Source: Liolophura sinensis
Taxonomy: Eukaryota > Mollusca > Polyplacophora > Chitonida > Chitonidae
Reading direction: 5' to 3'
Length of the DNA stretch: 64,000 bases
NCBI RefSeq assembly: GCF_032854445.1
Contig: NC_088297.1
Coordinates: 7,365,375-7,429,374 of the forward strand
Positions 36,309-47,905 of the stretch are shown here, one piece after another. The notes beneath the pieces are model-generated. The model did no database searches, was not told where the DNA came from, and was given only the letters and a program-made list of their open reading frames with translations. The stretch's first letter is position 1. The number at the start of each line of letters is the position of its first letter. Position numbers and translations under genes: made by a program.

Positions 36309-36461
36309 AAGTGGTTCACAGGTAAGCCAGCAAAGTCACAGTCAACCTTGGCATCAGTTAAGTGGTTCACAGGTAAGCCAGCAAAGTCACAGTCAACCTT
36401 GGCATCAGTTAAGTGGTTCACAGGTAAGCCAGCAAAGTCACAGCCAACGTTGGCATCAGTT
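36309..36461 (+). repeat. 51-bp tandem array with donor-like sites, 3 units
   Basis: Three units at 36309-36359, 36360-36410 and 36411-36461, nearly identical. Each contains TTCACAGGTAAGCC, a good splice-donor match, and encodes a 17-residue unit KWFTGKPAKSQSTLASV in the frame of the preceding candidate exon. Confidence 0.95.
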
Positions 36462-36739
36462 AAATTTATGGATCATATAAATATAATTATAGATAATAAG
36501 CAAGAGGACAGTATTTCGCCTCGCCTAACCCTTTAGACACAGAGGGCAGTGAGGAAAACACTCTTCCCCACATAACAATGCAGCTATGTATTACACCAAA
36601 TACAATATTTACAACACAGATGGATAACTCCGTACTTACCAACTTAATTAAAGTAAAAGTAAAGCTAACACTTGAAGTAAGATTCCACATTCCACATGCA
36701 AACAACTGAAAACTAAAGAGTAAAAATACTTTAATTTTT

Positions 36740-37065
36740 TTAAGAGTGTCGAAAGGCATTCAAGTATTTGAACGTTACGGTGGGTTTTATGAGATGTTCT
36801 TGCGGTATCCCTGAACTGTGACGTCACATCACCTTTTTTCCTGATGTTCACCAGAGGGAATCTTTGGGAACATTATTTCCGTAATCTTTTACTCACAGGT
36901 AGAAAGATTTACTGCAACAGTCAGTGTCGTAATTAGGCTGGAATAAACTTCCTGTGACGTCAGAGTTCCTAGCTGCTGATGTTATGGTGCATAAAGCCCA
37001 CCTTAGAATTCAAATGTTTTGAGCGCCTTTAACTCTTTTCACAAAAATCTTTAAAATCGAATGAA
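36740..37065. mobile_element. fold-back (inverted-repeat, MITE-like) element
   Basis: The left arm (about 36740-36836) read as its complement aligns with the right arm (about 36952-37065): GTGACGTCACAGTTC against GTGACGTCAGAGTTC, then CATAAAACCCACC against CATAAAGCCCACC, TTCAAATACTTGAATGCCTT against TTCAAATGTTTTGAGCGCCT, and CACTCTT against AACTCTT. TGACGTCA lies at 36819-36826 and 36955-36962. The spacer of about 115 bp also matches the relative at 19130-19450. There is no ORF. The outer limits are approximate. Confidence 0.75.
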
Positions 37066-37109
37066 AGTATATTTGTGCATAGTTTAAGCGGTCTATTTAG
37101 TCATGACTC

Positions 37110-38814
37110 GTTCTATTTAAAGAGGTCCTTTGCTTTAAGGTCCAATGGTTGACACCTTGAATGCGTCCATACAACAGACGCATGTACAGAACTTCCATTC
37201 TTTCTTTAAAAGTAAATATCAATGCATATAACAGTAATACATAAAGGAAAATAATCAGATGATAGTTAGTTACAGTTGACCGTTATGGTCCTAATGACTA
37301 CATAAACACATTCTGAAGACACCAGAAGTGATTAATTCAAGAAGTACAGTGTGATTTACTAACGTATGTATAACTATCAGGAGACAACAACAGCTGCTCG
37401 GATATGAACGAGTTTTTGATGTTTTTTTTTCAGAACGGAATAAGACAGAAGTTCCTATCCAAAGTTCTTACTTTAACTGGCGATCCACTTTTATAATTTT
37501 TCTTGACCTGTTTCATGACTGACGTTTCGAACCTTCTAAATGTTTTTTTGTTCTAACTACCAGACATAGGCAAAAGCACATAGGGTCTAAATATCAACAG
37601 ATCTACAAGAGCGTATCATGTAAACATTGTGGATAGGCAAACGTCTTATCACAGGCCCATGCATACTAGGAAGGTGATACAGTCTGGGGTTTTCTGCTGT
37701 CGAATTGCCCCTGGCTGTTAATGAAAAGATTTTTTCATATGACCCTTCCACAAGTATGTCACCAGCCTGAACAAAACACGACAGCAGAATACAAACGATC
37801 TATGTCTGAAATGTGGAGTATTCCCTTCCATAACATCGGGTGCGACATTCATTTTTGTGGCTGCTTATAAACATTACATGTGTGGTAACTCAAAACCATG
37901 AATGTAACGCGCTGACAGTGAACTGTACATGTTTTATTGCCTGTTGCATTCCCGCTGATGTCGACCATGAACAGGAAATATTGGTAGGTCCTGCTGTTTT
38001 ACGGAAGTAGGTATCATTATCATTATTCCTGTCATGTCTGCCATTGTGTCTCCTTGTAGCAGGCCAGACCGGATGTAGACTTATTCACAGTGCTTCCTCA
38101 CTAAAACACCAAACCCAACGCACCAAGACACTGAGCACCACTCAATCACATTGCATTGACACCGGTCCGACCAGTACATGTACTTAATTCATTCTTCTCA
38201 TGCGGACCGTGAAGTTGTGGGCCGTTAGGTCCCAAGAACATAATCGATACTACAACGTGGTGTAACATACAGTGTCATTTTCAAAATTCACACGAAGTCA
38301 CATAAACACTTTAGATGCCCTTACAACATCAACACGTATATTCCATTTGTGTGGTGGCGGCTTTAGGTATGGCGGAAATCTCTTCGTAACAGGATAGACG
38401 ATGACGGGTATACGATGACCTGTCCCCCTTGCTTAATGTAGAAGGGCTGAAATCCACCAAGAAAGGATAAAAAGAGTTTGTTTCTGTGGATATGCTGTTA
38501 TCACATCTGAAAATATTTTTGACGTCACGGTTGAAAAGAACCAGTTATTTGGGGAACATGATGGGCATGCGCATTAATCAAAGTCTGTATAGATTAAGAC
38601 AAAAAGGTATAAAGATCTTTAATATCTAAACATTTTAATTTTAATGTTAATTACTTGAACTGTCTCTTCTTAAAGTTCACACTCAATAAGAAATTGCTTT
38701 GTGCTATCGTCGATACCTGTCAAAAGTAAATACTGCTAACGATGTGTAAAATACCAGGCACTCCTTTATTAACTCGTTATAATACTCTTACACACATGCG
38801 TGATCGTTTGACTG
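37110..38814. other. intergenic, nothing recognised
   Basis: Ordinary AT-rich sequence without a supported feature. Confidence 0.45.
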
Positions 38815-39132
38815 GCCCCGATAGCACAGTTGATAGAGCGCCCGGTTCGGGAGCGGTAGATCTATGGTCAATCCTACGTCGCGTCACACGTAAGTTGTAA
38901 CTTCCTCGCTTTGCGTTCAGGATGAAGGGGATAGTGGAACGACTGGTTGAACTGTGTCAGTATAATGGCTCTTTACTTGCCTTCGATGAGGCGTCTCAGT
39001 GAATCAGCACTAAATAAAAGAGCGGTGGAAATCCGTCCTGCAACAGAGGAGGCATATTACATGTCATGTAAGGATTCTTTCGTATGACTGAAAAAGTGTT
39101 GAGTACGACGTTAAACCCCAAGCGCTCGCTCA
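38815..39132 (+). mobile_element. SINE family B copy 2
   Basis: Head GGCCCCGATAGCACAGTTGA with TAGAGCG, box B-like TCGCGTCACACG, body with AGGATGAAGGGGATAGTGGA and AAGAGCGGTGGAAATCCG, tail GAGTACGACGTTAAACCCCA followed by AGCGCTCGCTC. It is the most regular copy of this family here. Confidence 0.92.
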
Positions 39133-39284
39133 TGATTGTCTGAACACCCGTCAACGTGGAAATGCAACACGGCTACAGGAGACTAGACAGCAAGATTACT
39201 TTCTTTTCACTGCCTCAACTTCAGAGATAATTAAAGAAAACCAGAGCAGCGACGGCAGTGTGATAATTGGCAACTGATCACATG

Positions 39285-39440
39285 ATGAATTCTGGCCTCT
39301 TGTAAATTTACCTCAGTTGAGGTTTTATTCTAACTGGTCATGTAAGTCCTTAAACATTGGCAAATTACACGTTCCCTAATACTTGTGCTTAAGCAGAATT
39401 ATGTTCAAAAATTGCAGTGATGCTAATTACAATTTACGAG
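39285..39440 (+). repeat. dispersed repeat, about 150 bp
   Basis: GGCCTCTTGTAAATTTACCT, TTCTAACTGGTCATGTAAGT, a GGCAAATTACACG block and GCTTAAGCAGAATTATG are shared with diverged copies near 24410 (+), 26440-26520 (-), 43980-44075 (+) and 63905-63990 (+). Function and class are unknown; it may be a short non-autonomous element. Confidence 0.6.
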
Positions 39441-40140
39441 GCTCACTAGCCTTGTATTACTCAATATGCTGTGTTGTCATCACCTGTAACTTACAACAGC
39501 AGTGCAAGTCCAGAAAGGCCTTTCTGGACAGCATCACTTCAATTCTTTTGCAAGTCAAAAAAAAGAAACGAAACACTGTTATTTTTTTTTTATCTGAGGG
39601 GATAAATACCATGAGGATTCCACGTAAGGGATTGTATTTTCATCGCCACGGATGTTCACAACAACTGATTTAGTCCGTTCTCAATCCCCTCCTTGCCCGT
39701 CGTCAACAACTCTCCCTCTGTTTTTAGCCCTCCAATACTCTCGTGAATTACTGCTGCCGTGTCATGATCCCGGTTGTTTCAAGTGCTGTACTATACAGAC
39801 ATCGAGAGGAATGCTCTTATATAGAGCTCAGCAGACACGTGGCGATCGAGCTGTAAAATGGCTTTGCAACGTGGAAACTTTGCCAGAAGATTTATCTTCC
39901 AGTTACGAAAAAAACAGTGTGCTTAGAATCAAGTGAACGGCACTTGGAGCGGATGTATGGACTGCAACCTTGGACTGATGCAAACAAATGGATTTAAATA
40001 TGGGTGAAAAGAATTTTTCTCGCGCCGAAAAAATATTCTGCAGTTAAGAAGATGGTTAACCTGACCAAAGTGACATGCATCGTCCATAATCGCAAACTTA
40101 TTTAGGGAACAACCATAAATCCACACACGACTACCAAATA
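39441..40140. other. intergenic, nothing recognised
   Basis: Two ORFs of about 95 codons overlap here, but neither has a domain, splice support or convincing composition. Confidence 0.4.
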
Positions 40141-40340
40141 AACATATTGTGTGTTGTGTAAGGCTGACATCGGGCGACACAATATATTGTGTGTTGTGTA
40201 AGGCTGACATCGGGCGACACAATATATTGTGTGTTGTGTAAGGCTGACATCGGGCGACACAATATATTGTGTGTTGTGTAAGGCTGACATCGGGCGACAC
40301 AATATATTGTGTGTTGTGTAAGGCTGACATCGGGCGACAC
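40141..40340. repeat. 40-bp tandem array, 5 units
   Basis: Five units of exactly 40 bp (AATATATTGTGTGTTGTGTA plus AGGCTGACATCGGGCGACAC). Units 2-5 are identical and unit 1 differs at one base. Since 40 is not a multiple of three, the minus-strand ORFs cycle through frames and are artefacts. Confidence 0.97.
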
Positions 40341-40831
40341 TAAGGTTATTCGCTAATAAGATCTGGCGTTAAAAGAGGGCAAATTCTCATAAAAAATCCG
40401 TCATAATAGACTTTAATCATTTATGACTCACATTTATTTTTGTATTTGTTTGATTGGATTTAAGCACGTTATGAAACAGTTTTTGCCGATACAATACCGT
40501 TCAGACTAATGGAAAAATGAAATTGCTGTGCTCGGCGTAAAGTACCGACCATCGTAAGGTTCCTATCCTAAAGATAGCATTAAGCAGAGATCGAGTCTAT
40601 ATCTGGTTTCAATCCTGAACAAATTTAAAGCAATGCTATTTAGGGAATGTTCTTGATTAACACATCAATAAAACAACAGCTGTTAGCGAATGCCTTCCTT
40701 TGTTTTTATTCCGTGGACGAATTTAGCCTTAGCCCATGCATTCTGCAACGACAAATGGTATAAAACATTCATAAGAGACATACGAGATATTGTGTTCAGA
40801 GAATTAAGCTCACCAACCCTATATCGGGCAA
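40341..40831. other. intergenic, nothing recognised
   Basis: No supported feature. Confidence 0.45.
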
Positions 40832-42365
40832 ATAATTTTATTTCATTCTTTATTTCTTTAAAGGGAATTTCTTACAACCTAACGGCCGTAACAACAAACA
40901 AATTATATGTATAGATACATACATATACGTATAGACATAGTTATAAATGGTCAAGAATGAATATAAATGTGTTAATACCTTAGAGACGGGACAATCGTAT
41001 TTCCAAATCACAGATATATACAAAATAATACACAACTAATCAGTTAACCACTTTCAATAAGTTCGTAACTGCAGAGATATACTGATGAAATAAGATATAT
41101 TTAGAAGGCCATTATAGCATGAGCATTAACATTACTATGGTTGAAAAACCTATATGTATCATTAATAAATGTGTGGACACTTTGGAAAACAAGTTTATTT
41201 TCTATAAAATTTAAATGTTTGGAGCCACGAAAGGTGCTGTATAAGGAGAGTAAGTCAGGTGAAGCAAAGTTTGGTAGAGTTATAAATGTTTTAAGTTCTT
41301 TGATGGAAGAATTACGTATGTGTTCAGGGAGGTTATTCCAGTCATCAGCAGTTTTAGAACAAAATGAGGACTTATGTAAATTGAGCCGGCATCTAAATAA
41401 GCGTAAATTTTCTTTATGCCTGAAATCGTATGCATTGATTTCTCTGATTGGTCTTAATGGCAGTAGAGAATGTAGATAAGGCGGACCGTTCACAATGGAC
41501 GTCCAATTAGGTTCAGTAAGAAGAGCTTTGTTTGATGTTCGACGAAGTCCGCCTGAGCAGAGCAAATCTTCACGACGTTGTATATTTTCCAGCTTTTGAG
41601 AGAGTGCTACACTACAGTTGTCATATGAAAAATTCACTTCCTCTAATGTTGATCTAACGAGGCTTTTATTTAAGGAACTTAAACAAGTTAACAAGTTAAT
41701 ATATCTAGTAAATTTTCTCTTTCTACTTTATTTTCTTAGTAATGTTCAATTTCTTACCGGATTTGTTTACGAGTGATCTTATAGGTTCGTCCCATCTACC
41801 ATCGTGTTGCAAAGTGATACCAAGATGTTTATGGGACTGAATGCTCTTCACTTCAATACCATGTAAATGCAGTTTTGGGTACACTGAGTTCTTCTTTCAG
41901 CTGATAAGTAAGTGTATGTTTTTTTTCTCTTTCTTTCTTTTTTCTGTTGCATTAAATTTTATCGCCTATTTGTTTGCCCAACATGACAGGCGATCAAGGT
42001 CGCGATTTATTTTTTTTTCCGGATGTAGTAAATTCAATGATCTCCCAAATAGAGACGTGTCATCATCAGATATTCATATCACATCCAGAATTCATATTTA
42101 TGTCATTTACAAAAATCAGAAAAACGAAAGGGCCTAGAACAGAGTCTTGCGGAACTCCAGTTTCAATAGAGTGTATGTCAGACACTTTCATTTTTCTATC
42201 AGTTAAATCGTTCTTAATCTATGTAAGTAGACGATCTCCAATACCCAACTGTCTCAGTTTGAAGCGAAGACCATCGTGCCAGACCCCTTCAAAAGCCGCT
42301 ACATTATCGTTATCGTTACATTTAAATATTTACTCATCCGCTTTGATTTTCAGCTTACATTTTAT
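40832..42365 (-). pseudogene. second LINE copy, 5'-truncated with internal deletions
   Basis: Read on the minus strand it matches the RT and C-terminal region of the LINE at 3.2-7.2 kb. Near 42290-42300 AAFEGVWHDGL corresponds to KAFDKVWHTGL. GVPQDSVLGP and ADDTSLF follow at about 42160 and 42060. At 41694-41101 a 197-codon frame includes CSGGLRRTS, identical to the other copy. Missing are the segment before KAF, about 20 codons after the GGLRRTS region, and the whole zinc-knuckle part before SVHTFINDTYRFF. The 3' end keeps AATAAAGAATGAAATAAAAT near 40832-40860. Multiple stops show long inactivity. It is an older insertion of the same or a close family. Confidence 0.88.
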
Positions 42366-43052
42366 TTTCTATAATACAAGGACGCCCCAAAATTTCTCCA
42401 CTTGGAGTACGTAATAACTTTTTATGGAAACTACAATGTTTTCTTTTTTTAATCACATATCTGTTACAAATTAGAAATGCGTCGCGTGGTTTCTTCATAA
42501 ACAAATTATGTTTAATCGCCAAGGAGATGTACTTACATGGTAATGCTGTGCATATTTTCAATAAACACAAACAATCCAGTATAAAAATATAAAAACCATA
42601 AAAACATATGACATGTTTGCATGGTAAACAAAATCCAGAAGAGGGATATATGCATTATAGTAGGATTAAACACACTTTGCATCATGTACCTTGCACCTTG
42701 AAACAGGGAATAACGAACATTATAAAGTTACATGTAAATGCAGTTGTAAATGCCAGCTAATAATTTATCTCATTTATTTATCGGATTCATACTTGAAACC
42801 ACTTATACGATGTTGGTTACTTTTATCAACCAAGGAAACCGAAGTGTCCGGCGGAAAACCACTGACGAACTTCCCTACTTACTGATTTTGGTGGAAGACA
42901 AAAGTTTTCAGCGTACGTTAGACTTCTTAGAAGACGGTGGACTGTACTCTAAGCAATTTCTCATGATCTCTTTGTTCGGAAAAGTATTGTGGAAGTAAAA
43001 GTCAAGACCGAGGAGATACTTCCAAACTGTCCATGCCTTCTTCCTCAACCTG
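42366..43052. other. intergenic, nothing recognised
   Basis: Two overlapping plus-strand frames near 42691-42998 were considered; they lack support. Confidence 0.4.
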
Positions 43053-43413
43053 ACTGGCCCGGAGAGCACAGTTGGTAGAGCGTCGGCGGTAGATCTGTGG
43101 TCATTCCTAGGTCGAGTCACACCTAAGACTTTAAAGGAGGAAATTGTAACTTTGTAACCTCGCTTGGCATTCAGGATGAAGGGGATAGTGCAACAACTGG
43201 TTGAGTGGTATCAGTATAATGTCTCGTCCTGGGGGGCTTACTTGCCTTCGGTGAGTCGTCTCAGTAAAACAGCACGAGATAAAAGAGCGGTGGAAATCTG
43301 TCATGCAACAAGGAGGCACATTACATGCACTCTAAGGGTCCCTTCGTCGTCATATGACGGAAAAATTGTTATGTACGACATTAAACCCCAAGCACTCACT
43401 CACTCACTCTTCC
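43053..43413 (+). mobile_element. SINE family B copy 3
   Basis: Head ACTGGCCCGGAGAGCACAGT with TGGTAGAGCG, box B-like GGTCGAGTCACACC, body with AGGATGAAGGGGATAGTGCA and AGAGCGGTGGAAATCTG, tail ACGACATTAAACCCCAAGCA followed by a CACT repeat. A short deletion shortens the anticodon-stem region. Confidence 0.92.
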
Positions 43414-45112
43414 TCAACCTAAATTAATGTTTTACATTAATAAAGAAATCAGATATAAATCCTCTTACAATTTTGCTAAAATTAAGGGTAATTATTCGGA
43501 TCAAAACTCTGTATACTCCGATGGACCCCAAGGATGATATCTGAAGTGCTCTTCATCTTCCATCCTCGTCTTCAATATTTTCGGCCGGGACCAGAGCTGT
43601 TCTACTGGCCTTATTATACCTTTCTTTTGGGCATGCCCAAAGATGAGTGACTTGATCTTCTGCCTTCTGGCAACAGAGAATAATAAAGTTAAAACCAGCT
43701 AATTCAGGAAATTTTAGACATACATAGGAAACTTACTGGAAGACGTAACGATGTTACGCCTGTATTGTGTTGGATAATAGGTAATGCTGGTAGGCCTACA
43801 TTCAAGAAGGTACTGGCGTAGACACGGCTGGTCAAAATAAACTTTATCGAGGGTCAAATGTCCTTGCTTAGATTTTAGATTCAAGAAATGCAAGCATGTG
43901 AAAGATTATAGCATAGAGAGTGAAATTAGTGCAGCGTCGACAGTGTGCTAGTTTGCAAAGGGTCACACGTAGCCGGAGAAAAACGGCCCCTATTCTAACT
44001 GTTCATGTAAATATTTAAATAGTAGCAAATTACATGACGCCTGTCACCAGAGCATAATCTGAACTACGTAAACAATTGCAGGCAATGAAATGAAGTGGTT
44101 TAAACGTCACTTCTCTGCAATAACTCTATTGCTATGTTTATAATTACATTTAATGAACATAATGGCAAACAGCGCAGAGGGATATCCATCGCCTGAGATA
44201 GGTAGAGTGGGGTTTAGTCCGCAATAAACCGCATGAAATGTATCCTGTTATTGGCTTTAGTGCTTATACTCACGTTATATCTCTCTGAGTCTAAATAGCT
44301 CTAAGAAAGCGTCGTATTAGGCGTCTTCGTGTGACACACAATTCGAGTCTCAATGGGAATATTACCCCCCTGCCCCCCGTGTGCTGAACGTGATGCTGAA
44401 TACGGCATCAAACATATGCTGGCCGTGTACTGTTATATGCAAACACTTTAAAACAGTCACGTGAACCTCTTAGGGTAATACGTTTACGCAACAGAAATTC
44501 CGTGGGATGTTTTAATGGAGTATTGACAACAAGTGAATGTTTCCTAACATATGCCTTTTCTACTTCAGCAGACCACTTTTACCGTGAAGGAAATGGTCGT
44601 TTTATCCTAAATTGTAACTGACGTGCCTATGTGAACTGATACCTATAACTGGACAAGACTCAACGATCATGCTGACGATAGGGAACATACAATAGTAGCC
44701 TTGTTTGAATCGTAGTCTTTAAGAGTTGTTAAAGGCAAAGGCAACACTAAAATGGAGGATATATAAGATGAAAAACCATTAAAATCTGTAAAGGAAAATA
44801 GTTGGATTTATGATCTTAGATTTTTTTTTAACCAAGTAAAATGGTGTTAAAAGATGTTATTCCACGGTGATCTGTTGTGACGCAGAAGGTATCAATGAAG
44901 TTACATTTATTGCTTGAAATAATTCGTTTCAAGGTCAAATCGACGAATGCATTCTTAAATCTATATGTATATGCATTTCGAATGATGAAATGCGGCAGTC
45001 TTATGTAGCTTAACCTTTATGTGACGGCACTAGTTCCAGTGTGGTCAGACCACCATAGGATAAAATGTTCAAATTCATGTTCGCCCACCCAGAGTAACAT
45101 GACAACATAGCA
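43414..45112. other. intergenic with one dispersed-repeat copy
   Basis: TTCTAACTGTTCATGTAAAT and CAAATTACATGACGCCTGTC at 43992-44050 match the repeat at 39285. Nothing else is supported. Confidence 0.4.
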
Positions 45113-45298
45113 GTTAAGCGTAAGCATGTGACAGACGATGGCCCACCGAGCAAACGTCTTGACCACGTGGTCAGATCGGCTGAAGATTCCGATGATAAAC
45201 GGCCATTATTAGACGTAAGCCAGGACTATATATCCAATCAGGCTGAAGAAGGTGACCCTGTTATCGGAAAATGCGCTCCTAGAGTGCCATCTCTTGGA
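45113..45298 (+). CDS. candidate internal exon, unknown protein
   Basis: An open frame of about 62 codons ends at a good donor GTGAGT (45299-45304). The peptide is hydrophilic with clustered charge (KRKHVTDDGPPSKRLDH, then SAEDSDDKRPLLDVSQDY). It reads like a cytoplasmic or nuclear linker with a basic cluster at its start. A possible acceptor is the CAG ending at 45112, but its pyrimidine tract is poor. An in-frame stop lies just upstream near 45092. There is no ATG at the start, so it would be an internal exon. No family is recognised and no neighbouring exon was found. Confidence 0.25.
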
Positions 45299-45304
45299 TG
45301 TGAG

Positions 45305-47754
45305 TCTTTTAGGCCTAATAAGTTCCTGGGACGTTAACTTGGCACAGACTTCGTCCTCAGTCCGCTCAGACAAATCAGAGTCTCATCTCATACAACATCT
45401 TTACAAAATTGTATGGTGATACAAAAACCAGAATGTCTCATCTGATTTAGAGACAGAATGTATATTGTCTTGTCTCATAAGACATTTAATTAACCTTGAA
45501 GAACATATGGGCGTCCCTTGGGGAAAGGTTTTGTTAAATTCCCCAACACTGTCAATTATTGTTTAATTATTATTCTTTATTTAATTATTGCGCACCCTTA
45601 CTTGTACACTAGAAAATATCCTCTGCTGTTTTACAACGGTTCAAAACAGTCGACTCTATATTCGATATATCTGACTGCGTCAATGGCGATGCTATCATGT
45701 TTTTTTTATTTATTTTGGACCGTTGGCCTAAATCATAAAATATAGTTGTTCTACGTTATATATACCATTATTCAGATTATTTAACATTGTGGGTTTTGTA
45801 TTTTTAACGGAGGTATAGTTCTTTTGACTGGATTTTAAAATGCATTTCGTTTTCATATGGTTTGGATGTTCACATTATGGCATAGAAAAGCAGTTTCTTT
45901 TTTTCTTTCTGGTTTAAACATGATCTCGCCGCAAAAAGGGTGAAATGCCGACGTGGCCTAACCATTCATTCCTTTATTCTTTTGAGATCAATGTGTAGAT
46001 ATATACATGCACTCTACAATATATTTATCAAAACTAAAGAAAAATGTAGACACCGGGCAGCTAAAATAGCGAGTGCTAAATTCCAAAAGAACAATTGATT
46101 GGGGCCACGGATGTAGCAGCTGTACGGCTTTTTTAGGACTACTTTTTTAGAATAGGAAGAATTGAACTACGTGTAGGTTTGTAAGTGCCTAGCATGCCAG
46201 TGGGTCAGAATCCCAGCAAATGCTTTGAATGGTAAATTAGTCTTCCAAAACCATCGGCTCTTGGAGGAAACACATATGGCGCATTTGTTAACTGTATACT
46301 AAATAAAAGACGATGCTCGATAAACCTCGGAAACACTCAGACTTGCAAGGAAATCTTGCCTAATGTTTTTTTTACCAGAACTCCAGCGGTGTTGTCTGTC
46401 TCGTTTCACCCCCGGTTGCCTTTTGTCCAGATTAAGCTAGCGTTTTATCATGCTACATATATATGAAAAATGTAAAGCAAGTCTTCAATCATTTATACTC
46501 TCATATTCTCACCGTCGTTTTCCATTTTATCACAAGGATGCTACTTGACGTACATGTAGGGTTCTTTATGGACAATGATTAAGTAATACGTTGTCTGATG
46601 ATTGAGTCAGAGCATGCCACGTGATTGTGATATTATCGTAATCATGAACTAAAAATGTGATCCTGTTTGTTACGCGTGATATCAATTATATAATTCCATC
46701 ATGTGTAACGTTATCTGAGGTGTATAACACAACTGGTAAAACCGGTATGCACGTGGCGGGTGTCTTTCCTATTGCGCAACCCCCTCTTGGCATTATCTGC
46801 ACCGTAAAGTGTTTATGGTTCATTGCTGACAGTGTTTTTATTACTAAGATTTACCTAACCGTAAACAGATATCAACTAAATGTTCGTTATCTTCGTCTCA
46901 ATTATACCGCCGATTGTTTGTTAAAATCTTGTAAACGTTTCAGTCACTGTATACCCACAAACAGTTCGTAAAGTTGATTGGGTGTGTCACCTTTATACGG
47001 ATAGATCGCCTGGACTGACCGTTGAAAGGTTTAAAAAATGTATTTACTACAACACAGTTCCTATGATAATTACTGAGTGCATTTTTAAAAGGACCAATCG
47101 TTAGTGTTGAACGTTGAAAACTGTCTACAGGTTTGACCATGGTCATCAGAAATCTTGTAAGAGACAGTCGTCTGCCAAAATCCTATCATCAACAATACAT
47201 CCCATGTTATTCTAAACAGTGTTCAACACAATTCAACAACGAAAGAAGACAGTATATAAAATTAGACACCAGGAAGGAATCATGTGAAGGAAAGTAGCGA
47301 GTAGTTTTAAATGATACATGCAGCAAACATGCGCAAGGAAGGGAATGTAAATCCTCCATTGTCAGGAATACTTTTATATTTTCACCCCGAGCATCCACTA
47401 GTTTATAAGTTAATCAAATATACTTACACCACATGTACATTGATTGCAATTGTCCATATATTGTGGCCGTTTTTTTTTAATATAATGCATACATAAAACT
47501 CTGTACATATAACTCACGGTTACCTGGAATGGCACACAATTATAAAGACAGTCACACATTTTAAGCATTCCTTCTATATTTACGCTGTCATGCTTGCTAT
47601 CGCCAAACCCAAATACCCAACTGGCAGGCGAGAACATACGGTTTGGAAAAGTACATTTGTATATTCATTCATGGACAAACATGAATCAATATTGTTCTTA
47701 TATGCTGGTCTGGTCTTTCCAAAGACTTTCAAAAATCGTACTTGTTTCTGCATC
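45305..47754. other. intergenic, nothing recognised
   Basis: AT-rich. A weak tRNA-like string (GTGGGTCAGAATCCCAGC near 46200) was seen but not accepted. No coding signal. Confidence 0.4.
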
Positions 47755-47905
47755 ATCTGGCGCTCAGCACTGGGATATTAGAGCAAAGAAACAGGGCTGG
47801 TTGGCCCGGCGTCAGTATAATGTGACTCACACGCCTAACCAATTCTCGTCGTCATACACCCGAAAAAGCGTGAAGTACGACGAAAATCCCCGGGCATTTT
47901 TACAT
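47755..47905 (+). mobile_element. SINE family C fragment, body side
   Basis: GCGCTCAGCACTGGGATATT, AGAGCAAAGAAACAGGGCTG, GTTGGCCCGGCGTCAGTATA with ATGTGACTC, and a degenerate GTGAAGTACGACGAAAATCC tail. It continues the family seen in reverse at 15290-15422. The 121-codon ORF crossing it is not a gene. Confidence 0.6.

Noticed and set aside
40102-40340. Three overlapping minus-strand ORFs with repeated peptide
   Set aside because: The 40-bp unit rotates frames, so open frames arise automatically from a unit lacking stops.
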